NCBI GenBank assembly: GCA_019416685.1
Contig: DXWV01000055.1
Location: 1 to 64,000 of the forward strand
DNA: 64,000 bases
Direction of reading: 5' to 3'
Source of the DNA: Bacteroides sp.
GTDB lineage: Bacteria > Bacteroidota > Bacteroidia > Bacteroidales > Bacteroidaceae
Below, piece after piece: positions 16,026 through 25,565 of this stretch. The translations under genes were made by a program, and so were the position numbers. Position 1 is the stretch's first letter, and every line of letters starts with the position of its first letter. The notes under the pieces were generated by a model. The model saw only the letters and a program-made list of their open reading frames with translations, did no database searches and had not been told where the DNA came from.

Positions 16026-17222
16026 ATGACTAATAACTCTCAACATTCAACTTCCAACTATCAACTAATCTCCGTCCTACATCGTGAGTGGACACGGATG
16101 ACCTCGCGACGCCTTTACTTTGGCGTCTGTATCATATTGCCATTGTTCACTCTCTTCTTTATGGCTACCATCTTCGGTAACGGACAAATGGAGAATATAC
16201 CTATCGGCATTGTTGATCAAGACAATACGTCAACTTCACGGACAATAACAAGAAATATATCTGCAGTACCCACTTTCAAGGTGACCCGCCACTTTACCAA
16301 TGAAGCTGCCGCCCGTGAAGCGGTACAACGTAAAGAGATATATGGCTATCTCTCCATTCCTCACAATTTTGAGCAGGATGCTACAACAGGCAATGAAGCT
16401 ACTCTCTCCTATTATTATCATTATGCACTGCTCTCAGTGGGTGGCGAACTAATGGCAGCATTCGAAACATCGCTTGCACCAGTAGCATTATCTCCTATAG
16501 CGATGCAGGCCATAGCACTGGGAGTAAACGAACAACAAATAGAAACATTCCTCCTACCTGTACAGGCAAATGATCATCCTATATACAATCCGTCTCTGGA
16601 CTACTCGGTCTACCTGAGCCAACCCTTCTTTTTTGTATTGTTTCAGGTACTCATATTACTCGTCACTGTGTACAGTGTAGGTAGTGAAATCAAGTTTCGT
16701 ACCGGAGACAACTGGCTTGCCGTAGCAAAAGGAAACATGGTAACTGCTATCATGGGTAAACTCTTGCCCTACACTATCATTTTCAGTCTTATCGGCATAC
16801 TCGGTAACTATGTTATGTTTGGCATACTGCATATTCCCTTTCATGATAACTGGCTGATGATGAATACAATGACCATACTTTTTGTGATAGCAACCCAGAC
16901 ACTGGCACTGTTCATCTTCTCCCTGTTTCCGGCAGTAGCGCTCATCATCAGCATTGTATCTATGGTAGGTTCACTGGGAGCAACATTGTCTGGAGTTACT
17001 TTCCCGGTGGCTAATATGTATCCTTTGGTAAGAGATGCTTCATACCTCTTCCCAGTGCGCCATTTTACAGAAATTGTACAAACTATGCTCTATTCCGGTG
17101 GTGGATTTATTCACCTATGGCCTTCGGCCGTTTTCCTTTGTATCTTCCCGCTATTAGCGTTAATGATGCTCCCCCACCTGAAACGGGCTATAATCAGTCA
17201 TAAGTATGAAAACATCCAATAA
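16026..17222 (+). CDS. ABC-2 type transporter permease
   Basis: A 398-residue permease from the ATG at 16026 (MTNNSQHSTSN); a longer frame from 15990 has no better site. One N-terminal TM (about 38-58) is followed by a large extracytoplasmic domain (VDQDNTSTSRTI, FEQDATTGNEATLSYYY) and five C-terminal TM segments, the ABC-2/YhhJ layout. It overlaps the next permease by 17 bases. No ATPase gene lies in the operon, so the nucleotide-binding subunit is encoded elsewhere or absent. Confidence 0.88.
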   Translation: MTNNSQHSTSNYQLISVLHREWTRMTSRRLYFGVCIILPLFTLFFMATIFGNGQMENIPIGIVDQDNTSTSRTITRNISAVPTFKVTRHFTNEAAAREAVQRKEIYGYLSIPHNFEQDATTGNEATLSYYYHYALLSVGGELMAAFETSLAPVALSPIAMQAIALGVNEQQIETFLLPVQANDHPIYNPSLDYSVYLSQPFFFVLFQVLILLVTVYSVGSEIKFRTGDNWLAVAKGNMVTAIMGKLLPYTIIFSLIGILGNYVMFGILHIPFHDNWLMMNTMTILFVIATQTLALFIFSLFPAVALIISIVSMVGSLGATLSGVTFPVANMYPLVRDASYLFPVRHFTEIVQTMLYSGGGFIHLWPSAVFLCIFPLLALMMLPHLKRAIISHKYENIQ

Positions 17223-18393
17223 ACTCTCACAACTGGTATTTATTATCACACGCGAATTTCGTGCTATCAGCACCAGCTATGCCGTGCTACTGGTGCTAAT
17301 GGGAGGTATCTTTGTTTATGGATTACTCTACAACTATATGTATGCCCCGAACATTGTTACCAAAGCTCCTGTTGCTGTGGTAGATAATTCACACAGCAGT
17401 TTGAGCCGGCAATACATACGCTGGCTCAATGCCACACCACAAATAGAAGTCTATGCACAAGCAATGGATTATCATGAGGCACAAAAATGGATGAAGGAAG
17501 GAAAAGTACAAGGCATTCTATACTTGCCACATAACTTCGAAGACCGGGTATTTCAGGGAGAGGAAGCCGTATTCTCACTCTATGCCACTACAGACGCCTT
17601 TCTTTATTATGAGGCTCTGCAAGAAGCCTCATCACGGGTGATGCTTGCCATAAATGATGCCTATCGTCCGGATGGTACCGTATTTTTACCTCCGCAAGGT
17701 CTGATAGCTATAGCCATGGCAAAACCTGTCAACATATCGGGTACAGCATTGTACAACTATACCGAAGGATACGGTTCTTATCTTATTCCTGCGGTAATGA
17801 TGGTCATCATCTTCCAGACATTACTTATGGTTATTGGCATGGTGACAGGAGATGAATATCAAACAGGCGGTATACGTGCCTATCTCCCATTCGGAACGGG
17901 ATGGAAAACTGCAGCACGTATCGTAACAGGCAAGACATTTGTATATTGCATGCTGTATGCTCTGTTCGCTTTCTTTCTACTGGGATTGTTACCCCACTTC
18001 TTTAGTATTCCCAATATAGGTAGCGGCAAAGATATTATAATCATGCTCATCCCCTATCTACTGGCAACAAGTTTTTTGGGACTGGCAGCTTCACGCTGGT
18101 TTACCGACTCTGAAGCTCCCCTGTTGATGATTGCTTTCTTTTCTGTAGGATTGATTTTCCTCTCCGGAGTATCCTATCCCATGGAATTAATGCCATGGTA
18201 TTGGAAAATGGCACATTATATTATACCGGCAGCACCGGGCACACTTGCTTTTGTAAAACTGAACTCCATGGGAGGAAACATGGCAGATATACGTCCGGAG
18301 TACATCACGCTGTGGGTACAGACGGTAGTGTACTTCGGACTGGCTGTGTGGGTGTATAAAGAGAAATTAACCCTAAAAATAAACAACAGGTAA
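17206..18393 (+). CDS. ABC-2 type transporter permease (second)
   Basis: A 395-residue paralogue of the preceding permease: N-terminal TM about 24-46, extracytoplasmic region with VVDNSHSSLSRQYIRWL and YLPHNFEDRVFQ, then five C-terminal TM segments. The pair probably forms a heterodimer using the HlyD/TolC path to export small molecules or lipids. It is the last gene of the operon, followed by a long hairpin. Confidence 0.88.
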   Translation: MKTSNKLSQLVFIITREFRAISTSYAVLLVLMGGIFVYGLLYNYMYAPNIVTKAPVAVVDNSHSSLSRQYIRWLNATPQIEVYAQAMDYHEAQKWMKEGKVQGILYLPHNFEDRVFQGEEAVFSLYATTDAFLYYEALQEASSRVMLAINDAYRPDGTVFLPPQGLIAIAMAKPVNISGTALYNYTEGYGSYLIPAVMMVIIFQTLLMVIGMVTGDEYQTGGIRAYLPFGTGWKTAARIVTGKTFVYCMLYALFAFFLLGLLPHFFSIPNIGSGKDIIIMLIPYLLATSFLGLAASRWFTDSEAPLLMIAFFSVGLIFLSGVSYPMELMPWYWKMAHYIIPAAPGTLAFVKLNSMGGNMADIRPEYITLWVQTVVYFGLAVWVYKEKLTLKINNR

Positions 18394-18426
18394 TACTCTT
18401 CCAAACAAGTTGTAGAAACATATCCG

Positions 18427-18477
18427 ATGATAATAGCATTATGTAAAAGGCATCGTTTTACATAATGTTATTATCAT
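18427..18477 (+). terminator. 22-bp hairpin after the export operon
   Basis: A stem of 22 bp (18427-18448 with 18456-18477, a single G-T pair) with a 7-base loop lies 34 bases after the second permease. It has no T-run, so it may be an RNA-stabilising 3' structure or a factor-assisted terminator, not a standard intrinsic one. Confidence 0.6.
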
Positions 18478-18540
18478 CATGCCGATCAGAACAGTAAGTA
18501 AATTAATCTCCATGAATACATCTCCGTGAGAGAATATCTC

Positions 18541-18548
18541 TATCTTTG
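18541..18548 (+). promoter_or_regulatory. Promoter -7 box of the SDR gene
   Basis: TATCTTTG matches the Bacteroides -7 consensus exactly, 24 bases upstream of the SDR start codon, giving a very short leader. A -33 element is not obvious. Confidence 0.55.
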
Positions 18549-18572
18549 TTGTCCCAAAATCAAAAATGATTC

Positions 18573-19388
18573 ATGAAACAATCACAAGTAATACTCATCA
18601 CCGGTGCCTCTTCAGGGTTCGGAAAGATAACAGCACAAACTCTCGCTGCACAAGGACACATCGTATATGGTACAAGCCGAAAGCAAACCGAGAACAAAGA
18701 AAATGTGACAATGCTTATTGCAGACGTTACTGATAGCAATTCCATACACCATGCAGTGGAACGTATTATTAAAGAACAGGGACGTATTGATGTACTGATA
18801 AACAATGCCGGTATAGGCTTCGGTGGTGCACTGGAACTGGCAACGGATAAAGAAATCGCTCTGCAAATGGATACAAACTTTTTGGGTATGGTTCGTGTAT
18901 GTCGTTCCGTACTACCTATCATGCGTAGGCAACACAAAGGAAAGATAATCAATATTAGTTCTATTGCAGGATTAATGGCAGTGCCTTATCAGGGTTTCTA
19001 TTCTGCTTCAAAGTTCGCGATAGAAGGATACAGTGAGGCTCTTTCGCTGGAAGTACACCCATTTAATATCAAAGTATGTATAGTAGAACCGGGAGATTTT
19101 AACACTGGATTCACAGCCAACCGGAATATCTCGGCTGCCACCCTGGCCAGTCCTGACTACGGGGAATACTTTGCAGATACACTAAAAATTATAGAAAAAG
19201 CTGAAACAGGAGGTTGCGCACCTTCAAAGTTTGTAACCGCCATATTGAAATTAGTAGAAAAAGAAAATCCTCCTTTCCGTACACTTACCGGGCCATTGTC
19301 GCAAGTAATGTTTGCCAAAGTTAAAGGCTGGCTTCCAGGAAAGGTCATCCGGTATGCATTGCGCATATTTTATAAAATAAAGAAATAA
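18573..19388 (+). CDS. Short-chain dehydrogenase/reductase
   Basis: A 271-residue classical SDR. NAD(P)-binding TGASSGFG is at 10-17, NNAG at 77-80, the catalytic serine region NISS at 127-130 and YSASK with Tyr143 and Lys147. The last 90 residues form the variable substrate lid ending in a basic KVIRYALRIFYKIKK tail. The substrate is unknown. The following 192 bases (19389-19580) hold no convincing gene. Confidence 0.9.
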   Translation: MKQSQVILITGASSGFGKITAQTLAAQGHIVYGTSRKQTENKENVTMLIADVTDSNSIHHAVERIIKEQGRIDVLINNAGIGFGGALELATDKEIALQMDTNFLGMVRVCRSVLPIMRRQHKGKIINISSIAGLMAVPYQGFYSASKFAIEGYSEALSLEVHPFNIKVCIVEPGDFNTGFTANRNISAATLASPDYGEYFADTLKIIEKAETGGCAPSKFVTAILKLVEKENPPFRTLTGPLSQVMFAKVKGWLPGKVIRYALRIFYKIKK

Positions 19389-19580
19389 TAATGGAAAGTT
19401 TCTGATAAATCCTTATTTGCTTGACTTTCATAAAGAGTCTGCCACTTATGTTACGAGGCATTTCCCGATATGTTGCAATGCCAATGTTACTGTGTTGTAA
19501 TGCAACAGATATTTTCTCCTCCAAAAGCCGTTTTAGGTTAATAATCAATAAATCAACTTTTTACAAGAATAACCTTATTA

Positions 19581-20306
19581 TTAGGCTGGAGTCAGTTGTA
19601 GGAACATAGTAACTGTTAGGATAACCCCCAAAGCAACACAAACAGAGACAAGTAATAAATTAATAAGTTTTACTCTGGGTTGTGTATCGGTATGCAACCT
19701 GTTCAGAAAATATTCTCTGAAGAAAAGATAAAGTGCCGGTACAGAAGCACTGGCAAGCAAAAAATCCTCAGGAATATGAAAGAAATAGGTTTTGGATAGT
19801 CCGATGAGTGACCAGTGGCAAAGGAAAAGCACAAGAAACATATTCACTTTACGTGCAAACAACAATAATAACCCAATAGTAAATACCACTACCGAACAAG
19901 GCATCACCGGAGAGGTAATACCCGGGAATGTTAGTCCGCGTGCCAAAGAAAGTAAAGGATAAATAAAAGGCATAGCCAACAGGATATATGCCAGACTATC
20001 ATATTTACGGCTACGCTCCAATGTAGTATATCCGACCCAAGTATCCCATATCCATATTGCAGCCATCACTCCCCAAAAAAGAGCCATCACAACATTGTAA
20101 CTACGTTCGGCACAATAAATATAATAATACACCACCGCAATCCATATATAAAGGAATATAAGATAAAACTTCATCGATAACTTTACCCATGACTCTGACT
20201 TCCTCAACAACAACCCTGTGAGAATGATACCTATGATAACAATTATCAACTGAAAAAGCCAGGTAGCCGAGTTGTACCCCGCAATAGTATTCCAAAATAT
20301 ATCCAT
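19581..20306 (-). CDS. Multi-pass membrane protein (DUF6064-like)
   Basis: A 241-residue protein with about seven hydrophobic segments and little loop sequence. It starts MDIFWNTIAGYNSATWLFQ, matching the FW..I..YN...W..Q opening of the DUF6064 family. A WGVMAAIWIWDTW segment lies near the middle. The function is unknown. It converges on the SDR gene and appears monocistronic. Confidence 0.65.
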   Translation of the reverse strand: MDIFWNTIAGYNSATWLFQLIIVIIGIILTGLLLRKSESWVKLSMKFYLIFLYIWIAVVYYYIYCAERSYNVVMALFWGVMAAIWIWDTWVGYTTLERSRKYDSLAYILLAMPFIYPLLSLARGLTFPGITSPVMPCSVVVFTIGLLLLFARKVNMFLVLFLCHWSLIGLSKTYFFHIPEDFLLASASVPALYLFFREYFLNRLHTDTQPRVKLINLLLVSVCVALGVILTVTMFLQLTPA

Positions 20307-20517
20307 AACGTTTATTTTCTTCGCGCGATTATATCTTATCCAAAATCGGTCGCAAAAGTATAAAAATGCTTCCTATTTCTCTCCTCAAATCTATTTTTTT
20401 ATTAATATAGATTTATTTCTGCATAGAATAACTTCTACTACTTATTTTGATTTTATGAATAAAAAGGCGTATGTTTGTATTTCCGGCACTATTTCCGGCG
20501 CTTAAATATTATGAGGT

Positions 20518-20706
20518 ATGAAGTATGTTGTGATCATTTATTATGTACTTGTAAAAGAAGGTAAAGAGATTGAATCTCTCAATATTAAGGAAAATATTGA
20601 AGCTGATTCGCCAGAAGAAGCAATAGGTATAGCCTATAATATCTTTAAATCCGAATATCCGGATGATAATTGTTATATCGCGGCAATAATTCCTAACGCT
20701 ATATAA
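20518..20706 (+). CDS. Hypothetical 62-aa protein
   Basis: A 62-residue acidic protein starting MKYVVIIYYVLVKEG, with an IEADSPEEAIGIAYNIFKSEYP helix pattern. The alternation suggests a small ferredoxin-like beta-alpha-beta fold. The ATG is preceded by TATGAGGT. It stands alone between two leftward genes; the 211-base gap before it shows no other gene. Confidence 0.5.
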   Translation: MKYVVIIYYVLVKEGKEIESLNIKENIEADSPEEAIGIAYNIFKSEYPDDNCYIAAIIPNAI

Positions 20707-20727
20707 TTATAATTCTCTATCTAATTG

Positions 20728-21108
20728 TTACCTCCTATGAGTAAAGAAGAAGTCTGTCAATACTGCCAGCCCAACTCCAATTGTGTAGCACAACATGTCA
20801 GACCATAAAAATCCGTGTCCCAAAACCAAAGCTCCCAAAGTTGTACCCCGAATTACATTTATCCAATCGCCCTGATAAAGTTGACTCACTTCAATACAAT
20901 AAGAAAACAGCAAAGCAATCGTCACTCTTCGCAATAAACGGGTAAAAGGAAAAAGAAAACTTATTCCCAAATATACCATGGCAGCCCACAGTGTGTCACC
21001 GGCATAAGTAGTAACCCATGAAGGCAAATAATCACCAAAAGTTCGTGAACCGAGTCCAAGAACAACTATAAGTATCCATAAAGCGAGATAGTAAAAACGT
21101 AATTTCAT
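20728..21108 (-). CDS. DUF2809-family membrane protein
   Basis: A 126-residue integral membrane protein of the DUF2809 (VanZ-like) type. Four hydrophobic helices carry the characteristic YAGDTLWAAMVYLGISFLF near residues 35-53 and SYCIEVSQLYQGDWINVIRG near 70. The function of the family is unknown. A TTTATTATG leader precedes the start. Confidence 0.85.
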   Translation of the reverse strand: MKLRFYYLALWILIVVLGLGSRTFGDYLPSWVTTYAGDTLWAAMVYLGISFLFPFTRLLRRVTIALLFSYCIEVSQLYQGDWINVIRGTTLGALVLGHGFLWSDMLCYTIGVGLAVLTDFFFTHRR

Positions 21109-21134
21109 AATAAATATATCATGTAAAAAAGAAT

Positions 21135-21170
21135 CCCGAAGCCCTCTTTCTCTATAAAGCAGGCTTCGGG
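21135..21170 (-). terminator. Terminator of the hybrid kinase gene
   Basis: CCCGAAGCC and GGCTTCGGG pair across 18 bases, and the minus strand continues ATTCTTTTTT. It lies 33 bases below the kinase stop codon. Confidence 0.85.
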
Positions 21171-21202
21171 TATCTATGATACTAATATAAGTTTCCTCTT
21201 GT

Positions 21203-22330
21203 TTATTTCTTCAATGGGATAGAAAAACTGAATGTAGATCCTTCTCCCTTAGCAGATTTGAACCACAACTTACCGCCATTCTTAATAACAAAGTCCTGGC
21301 AGAGAAGCAAACCAAGTCCGGAACCTTCTTCATTATTCGTTCCAAAAGTACTGAAATGAGTATCTGTATGCAACAGCTTCTTTTGGTTCTCTTCATCAAT
21401 ACCACAACCGCTATCTTTTACACTCACCACAGCCATACCTTCTTGTTCCTGCACTGTTACCAGTATTTCAGTCTCTTCATTACTAAACTTAATTGCATTA
21501 CTAAGCAAATTACGGATAACCGTTTTTATCATATCAATATCAGCATTAACCTCCAACTTAGCAGGTGCTTCCAAACGAATACTGATTTTTTTCAATTCAG
21601 CTACCATCGAGAATATCTCTATTACTCCTTCGGTAACTTCCACCATATCTATATCCTGGTATACAACTTTCAGCTTACCAATCTGACTCTTTGTCCACTT
21701 CAATAGATTATCAAGCAAAGAGAATACATCCTCCGTGGTCTGATTGGCCATTGTAAGTAACTCATACATCTCTGCTCCAATGGTATCACTCGGCAGATTC
21801 AATATAAGCATATTCAATACCATCTTAATAGATCCCATTGGCGAACGAAGATCATGGGCTATTACAGAATAAAGCTTATCACGCCCGATAATCGTCTTTC
21901 TCAATTCCTCTGTTTGTGCCACAATAATACGCTTAGCAGCAATCAATGAGATTTGATGTGTAACGCGGATTATCAACTCTTCCTTATTAAAAGGTTTCGA
22001 AATAAAGTCATTCCCTCCTACCTGAAAACCTTTCACAATATCCGCCGTACTATTCAAGGCCGTCAAAAAGATGATCGGAATTTCTGCTGTTTCCGGATTG
22101 GCTTTCAGTTGCTGGGAAACTTCAAAACCACTCATATCAGGCATCATTACATCCAACAGAACAAGATCTGGTCTTTCCTTTTCCACCTGGTCCAACGCTT
22201 GACGACCGTTACTGGCTGTCGCAATCTGAAACTTCTCATTGGTAAGAAGTACCTTCAGCAACAATACATTAGACATTACGTCGTCTACAATTAGTATTTT
22301 GTATTCTGAAGGATTTATTTCCATGTTCAT
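21203..22330 (-). CDS. Response regulator-histidine kinase hybrid
   Basis: A 375-residue soluble signalling protein. A receiver domain (residues 10-125) has phospho-acceptor Asp60 (LVLLDVMMPDMSG) and Lys112 (FISKPF). The kinase has the H-box Asp-flanked His159 (VIAHDLRSPM), N-box NLLSNAIKFS and G-boxes DSGCGI and GSGLGL. There is no TM or sensor domain, so the receiver probably takes phosphate from another kinase and gates this one. It is unpaired with any output regulator here. Confidence 0.92.
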   Translation of the reverse strand: MNMEINPSEYKILIVDDVMSNVLLLKVLLTNEKFQIATASNGRQALDQVEKERPDLVLLDVMMPDMSGFEVSQQLKANPETAEIPIIFLTALNSTADIVKGFQVGGNDFISKPFNKEELIIRVTHQISLIAAKRIIVAQTEELRKTIIGRDKLYSVIAHDLRSPMGSIKMVLNMLILNLPSDTIGAEMYELLTMANQTTEDVFSLLDNLLKWTKSQIGKLKVVYQDIDMVEVTEGVIEIFSMVAELKKISIRLEAPAKLEVNADIDMIKTVIRNLLSNAIKFSNEETEILVTVQEQEGMAVVSVKDSGCGIDEENQKKLLHTDTHFSTFGTNNEEGSGLGLLLCQDFVIKNGGKLWFKSAKGEGSTFSFSIPLKK

Positions 22331-22356
22331 CTTTTATATAGCTTTATCTGGTTGTT

Positions 22357-23292
22357 TTATACTTTATAATCTTTAAAATAATTAATCATGCGTCCGAGAC
22401 CTTCCTCCAACTCTATCGTTGGCTTCCAATTCAGTTTCTCCTTCGCTAACGTAATATCCGGCTGACGCTGTTTAGGATCATCATGCGGCAAAGGTTTAAA
22501 TATAATCTTTGATTTCGAACCAGTCAATTCAATTACTTTTTTTGCCAGTTCAAGGATAGAAAACTCATTGGGATTCCCAATATTCACAGGTCCCGTAAAG
22601 TCATCAGGAGTATTCATCATCCGGATCATTCCTTCAATCAAATCATCTACATACTGAAAACTACGCGTTTGCTCTCCCGAACCGTAGATAGTAATATCCT
22701 GATTTTGCAATGCCTGAACTATAAAATTAGAAACAACCCGTCCATCGTTGGGAAGCATACGAGGACCATATGTATTAAAAATGCGGATAATCTTTACACG
22801 AACATCATTTTGACGGTAATAATCCATAAAAAGAGTTTCAGCACACCTTTTACTCTCATCATAACATGAACGAAAGCCAATAGGATTTACATTCCCCCAA
22901 TAACTTTCAGGCTGCGGATGTATCATCGGATCACCATATACCTCACTGGTAGAAGCCTGCAGTATTTTAGCATTCACGCGCATGGCTAAACCCAGCATAT
23001 TAATAGCTCCCATTACAGACGTCTTTATCGTCTGAATGGCATCATATTGATAGTGTATAGGTGAAGCAGGGCAAGCTAAATTATAAATCTCATCAACCTC
23101 TGCGCTATACGGAAACGCTACATCATGACGTACAAACTCAAAATGATAATTGTCCATCAAATGTACGATATTACTCTTTGAACCTGTAAACAGGTTATCT
23201 AAACAGATAACATCGTTTCCCTCATTTACCAACCTGGTACAGAGGTGCGAGCCTATAAATCCAGCACCACCGCTAACTAATATTCTTTTCAT
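22357..23292 (-). CDS. UDP-glucuronate decarboxylase (UDP-xylose synthase)
   Basis: A 311-residue extended SDR of the UXS type, converting UDP-glucuronate to UDP-xylose with bound NAD. It has GGAGFIGS at 8-15, the NLACPASPIHYQ signature near 71-82, catalytic Tyr144/Lys148 (CYDESK) and the GPRMLPNDGRVVSNF block. Its length is standard for bacterial UXS. It lies 27 bases above the kinase gene, probably in one transcript, and supplies sugar nucleotides for surface polysaccharide. Confidence 0.92.
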   Translation of the reverse strand: MKRILVSGGAGFIGSHLCTRLVNEGNDVICLDNLFTGSKSNIVHLMDNYHFEFVRHDVAFPYSAEVDEIYNLACPASPIHYQYDAIQTIKTSVMGAINMLGLAMRVNAKILQASTSEVYGDPMIHPQPESYWGNVNPIGFRSCYDESKRCAETLFMDYYRQNDVRVKIIRIFNTYGPRMLPNDGRVVSNFIVQALQNQDITIYGSGEQTRSFQYVDDLIEGMIRMMNTPDDFTGPVNIGNPNEFSILELAKKVIELTGSKSKIIFKPLPHDDPKQRQPDITLAKEKLNWKPTIELEEGLGRMINYFKDYKV

Positions 23293-23499
23293 GTATTATA
23301 AGTTCCATTTATGCACGGACAAATGTAGACGATTCGCTCAAATTATGCAAATATTATGAACTTTTTTATTTCATATAAAATTTCATTCGCTCGTATATTA
23401 AGCTAAAAACAAACCACGAAATGAAAATAGTTGCGATAAGCGAAACATCTTACCATTCTTATTTGTTCTAAATGTAGAAAACGAGAAAAGGACATAATT

Positions 23500-24405
23500 A
23501 TGATTACAAATAAATTAAATGAAGGCCTCATTGAAGCCATAAAAGAAAAAATACCGGCAAACAGTAATATAGCAAACGTATTAATGGACAATTTGTTTAT
23601 CGGTAGAGAAGCTGTATACAGACGACTACGTGGAGAAGTTCCTTTCACCCTGACAGAAGCTGCTATTATTTCCAGGAAACTGGGAGTATCACTCGACAAG
23701 ATGGTAGGAGTAAGTTTTAAAGAAAATGCCGTTTTTGACATGAATGTGGTTCATCACAGCAACCCTTTTGAAACATATTACGACATTATACAGAAGTATA
23801 CCAATTTATTAAAAAGTATGAAAGATGATCCTATTTCCGAATTGGCTACATCTTCCAACACCATCCCACAGACACTATATCTAAAACACGATATATTGTC
23901 TAAATTCAGATTATTTAAATGGATGTATCAGAATGAGAATATCGGCTGTAAGCATTTCGATGAATTGGAAATACCGGTCAGACTACAGGATATTCAAAAG
24001 GATTTTGTAAACACTGCAGAGCAAATTCATAGCACAAGTTTTATATGGGACAGCAATGTTTTTTCCCATATAGTGAACGATCTGGAATACTTTTCGAGCA
24101 TTCAGCTTATCTCTGACAAGGCTAGACAGGAGATCAAGGAAGAACTATTACTCCTGTTAGACGAATTAGAGAATTTAGCAAGAAAAGGAAGATTTGAATC
24201 TGACAATGAAGTCAATATATATATTTCCAATATCAACTTTGAAGCAACCTATAGCTATATAGAAGGTACCAATGTACATCTGAGCATGATACGGGTCTAT
24301 GCTATAAACTCCATTACTACACAGGATATAGAAATGTGTAAGAGTTTAAAAGAATGGATTCAGTCATTAAAAAAGTTTTCTACACTAATCTCCGTAAGTG
24401 GATAA
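23500..24405 (+). CDS. Bacteroides HTH regulator, possibly truncated at its 3' end
   Basis: A 301-residue protein. The first 70 residues form an HTH (NIANVLMDNLFIGREAVYRRL and LTEAAIISRKLGVSL). The remainder is a helical domain found in many Bacteroides regulators of unknown ligand. The frame ends LKKFSTLISVSG at the boundary with the Mu-like prophage. From memory, relatives run on for some ten to twenty residues after a similar SGE motif, so the prophage may have replaced the last codons. Confidence 0.75.
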   Translation: MITNKLNEGLIEAIKEKIPANSNIANVLMDNLFIGREAVYRRLRGEVPFTLTEAAIISRKLGVSLDKMVGVSFKENAVFDMNVVHHSNPFETYYDIIQKYTNLLKSMKDDPISELATSSNTIPQTLYLKHDILSKFRLFKWMYQNENIGCKHFDELEIPVRLQDIQKDFVNTAEQIHSTSFIWDSNVFSHIVNDLEYFSSIQLISDKARQEIKEELLLLLDELENLARKGRFESDNEVNIYISNINFEATYSYIEGTNVHLSMIRVYAINSITTQDIEMCKSLKEWIQSLKKFSTLISVSG

Positions 24406-24613
24406 ATCCGGAAAAACGACTCGGACGCTTTTACAAAAACCAAGCGTTTCAAAAAGTACAAAAACGAAACGTACATGAAAAACGGTGAGCATAGTCCTTT
24501 TAAGATGGCTATATTCACCGTTTTTATTCATCGTAAAATACTCTTTGAACGGCTTTAAAATATCATTCAAAAGCCATTGTTAGTTCAAGAAAAATCACTA
24601 TCTTTATGCAGTG
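24406..24613. other. Prophage terminal region with possible transposase sites
   Basis: This 208-base stretch between the regulator and the methylase holds no convincing gene. It carries related short motifs in both orientations: AAGCGTTTC, CGAAACGTAC and GCTTTTACAAAAAC near 24428-24475. They may be MuA-binding sites at the phage terminus. A hairpin, AACGGTGA paired with TCACCGTT (24481-24523), follows. The exact terminal dinucleotide and target duplication cannot be fixed without the other end. Confidence 0.45.
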
Positions 24614-25468
24614 TTAAGCAGCTGCACCCAGTTCATTATCCGGCTTTGTGTACAGCATTATATCCGTGTACCCGGTGTTATAGTTCATGTGCGCATTAAA
24701 CTCTACTTTTTGACACTCCTTAAATGGATTGCCTATAAATGGATTCTCGCCTATCCAGTCACATAGTTCGAGTATGGAGGATTTGTTCGAGGTGAAGTAT
24801 ACGAACGAATGATCTTTCAGTACATTCAGTACGTCCAAATAATCTGCCAGGCGCCAGTACATCTTATAAGTCCCTACATCGGTAGAGAGATACGGCGGAT
24901 CCACAAGGAAAACAACACCCGGAACATCCTTGTAACGTTTGAATACTTCTTTATAATCTTCACTGGTGACAGTTAGTCCTTCCAGGTAGTCTTTCGGATC
25001 AGGATAATCCGAAGCTCGAATTCTATTATAAATGGTTTCTTTCTTCATAGCTTCCAGGCTAACCTTGTACTTCATGGAGAACAGAAGGGATGTAGACAGG
25101 GTGATATAGTCCACATACCCACGTTGTTTCTCTTCCTTTTCAATACGGTGAAACACTTTATCACGTGTTTCACCGGTAATCGGCTTAAGTCTCGGCCAGC
25201 CTTCCACAATATGACGCAGGTCAGCCAGCAAGGTATTAGTTGCAGGAATATTATTCAGCCGCTCACGATAGTTATCGAAGTCGTTATACACTACAACAGC
25301 ATCGGGGCGGGTACACTTGGTTATATGCGCCAAAAGTCCCGAACCGCCGAAAATATCCACAAACACAGTACTCTCCGGGAACTGTCCCAATACTTTAATA
25401 AATTCCTTTGCAAACATGCGTTTTTGCCCCACGAAAGGAAGCGGGGCGGACAAATACATCTTTCTCAT
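24614..25468 (-). CDS. D12-class DNA adenine methyltransferase (Dam-like)
   Basis: A 284-residue N6-adenine methyltransferase. It has an AdoMet-binding PFVGQK at 11-16 and DIFGGSG at 38-44, and the catalytic DPPY at 190-193 followed by YFTSNKS. The order of motifs is D12/alpha class, like Dam. It is the last gene of the leftward late operon, at the phage end where Mu itself carries the mom modification genes. Protection of virion DNA from restriction is the likely role. The recognition sequence is unknown. Confidence 0.9.
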   Translation of the reverse strand: MRKMYLSAPLPFVGQKRMFAKEFIKVLGQFPESTVFVDIFGGSGLLAHITKCTRPDAVVVYNDFDNYRERLNNIPATNTLLADLRHIVEGWPRLKPITGETRDKVFHRIEKEEKQRGYVDYITLSTSLLFSMKYKVSLEAMKKETIYNRIRASDYPDPKDYLEGLTVTSEDYKEVFKRYKDVPGVVFLVDPPYLSTDVGTYKMYWRLADYLDVLNVLKDHSFVYFTSNKSSILELCDWIGENPFIGNPFKECQKVEFNAHMNYNTGYTDIMLYTKPDNELGAAA

Positions 25469-25565
25469 TTCTTTTTGCTTTAAAACGGCTGCAAAGGTCC
25501 TTAGAATTCACTAAAGGAGACGGGAAGTCTGAACGTTTCCCGCTGCACAGTGCCTGCAGTGTCTA

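Noticed and set aside
19345..19548. Leftward frame of 67 codons beyond the SDR gene
   Set aside because: It overlaps the SDR 3' end, has no start signal or family resemblance, and lies in AT-rich sequence.
24385..24570. Leftward frame across the prophage boundary
   Set aside because: It spans the chromosome-phage junction and covers the hairpin and possible transposase sites, so it is unlikely to be a gene.
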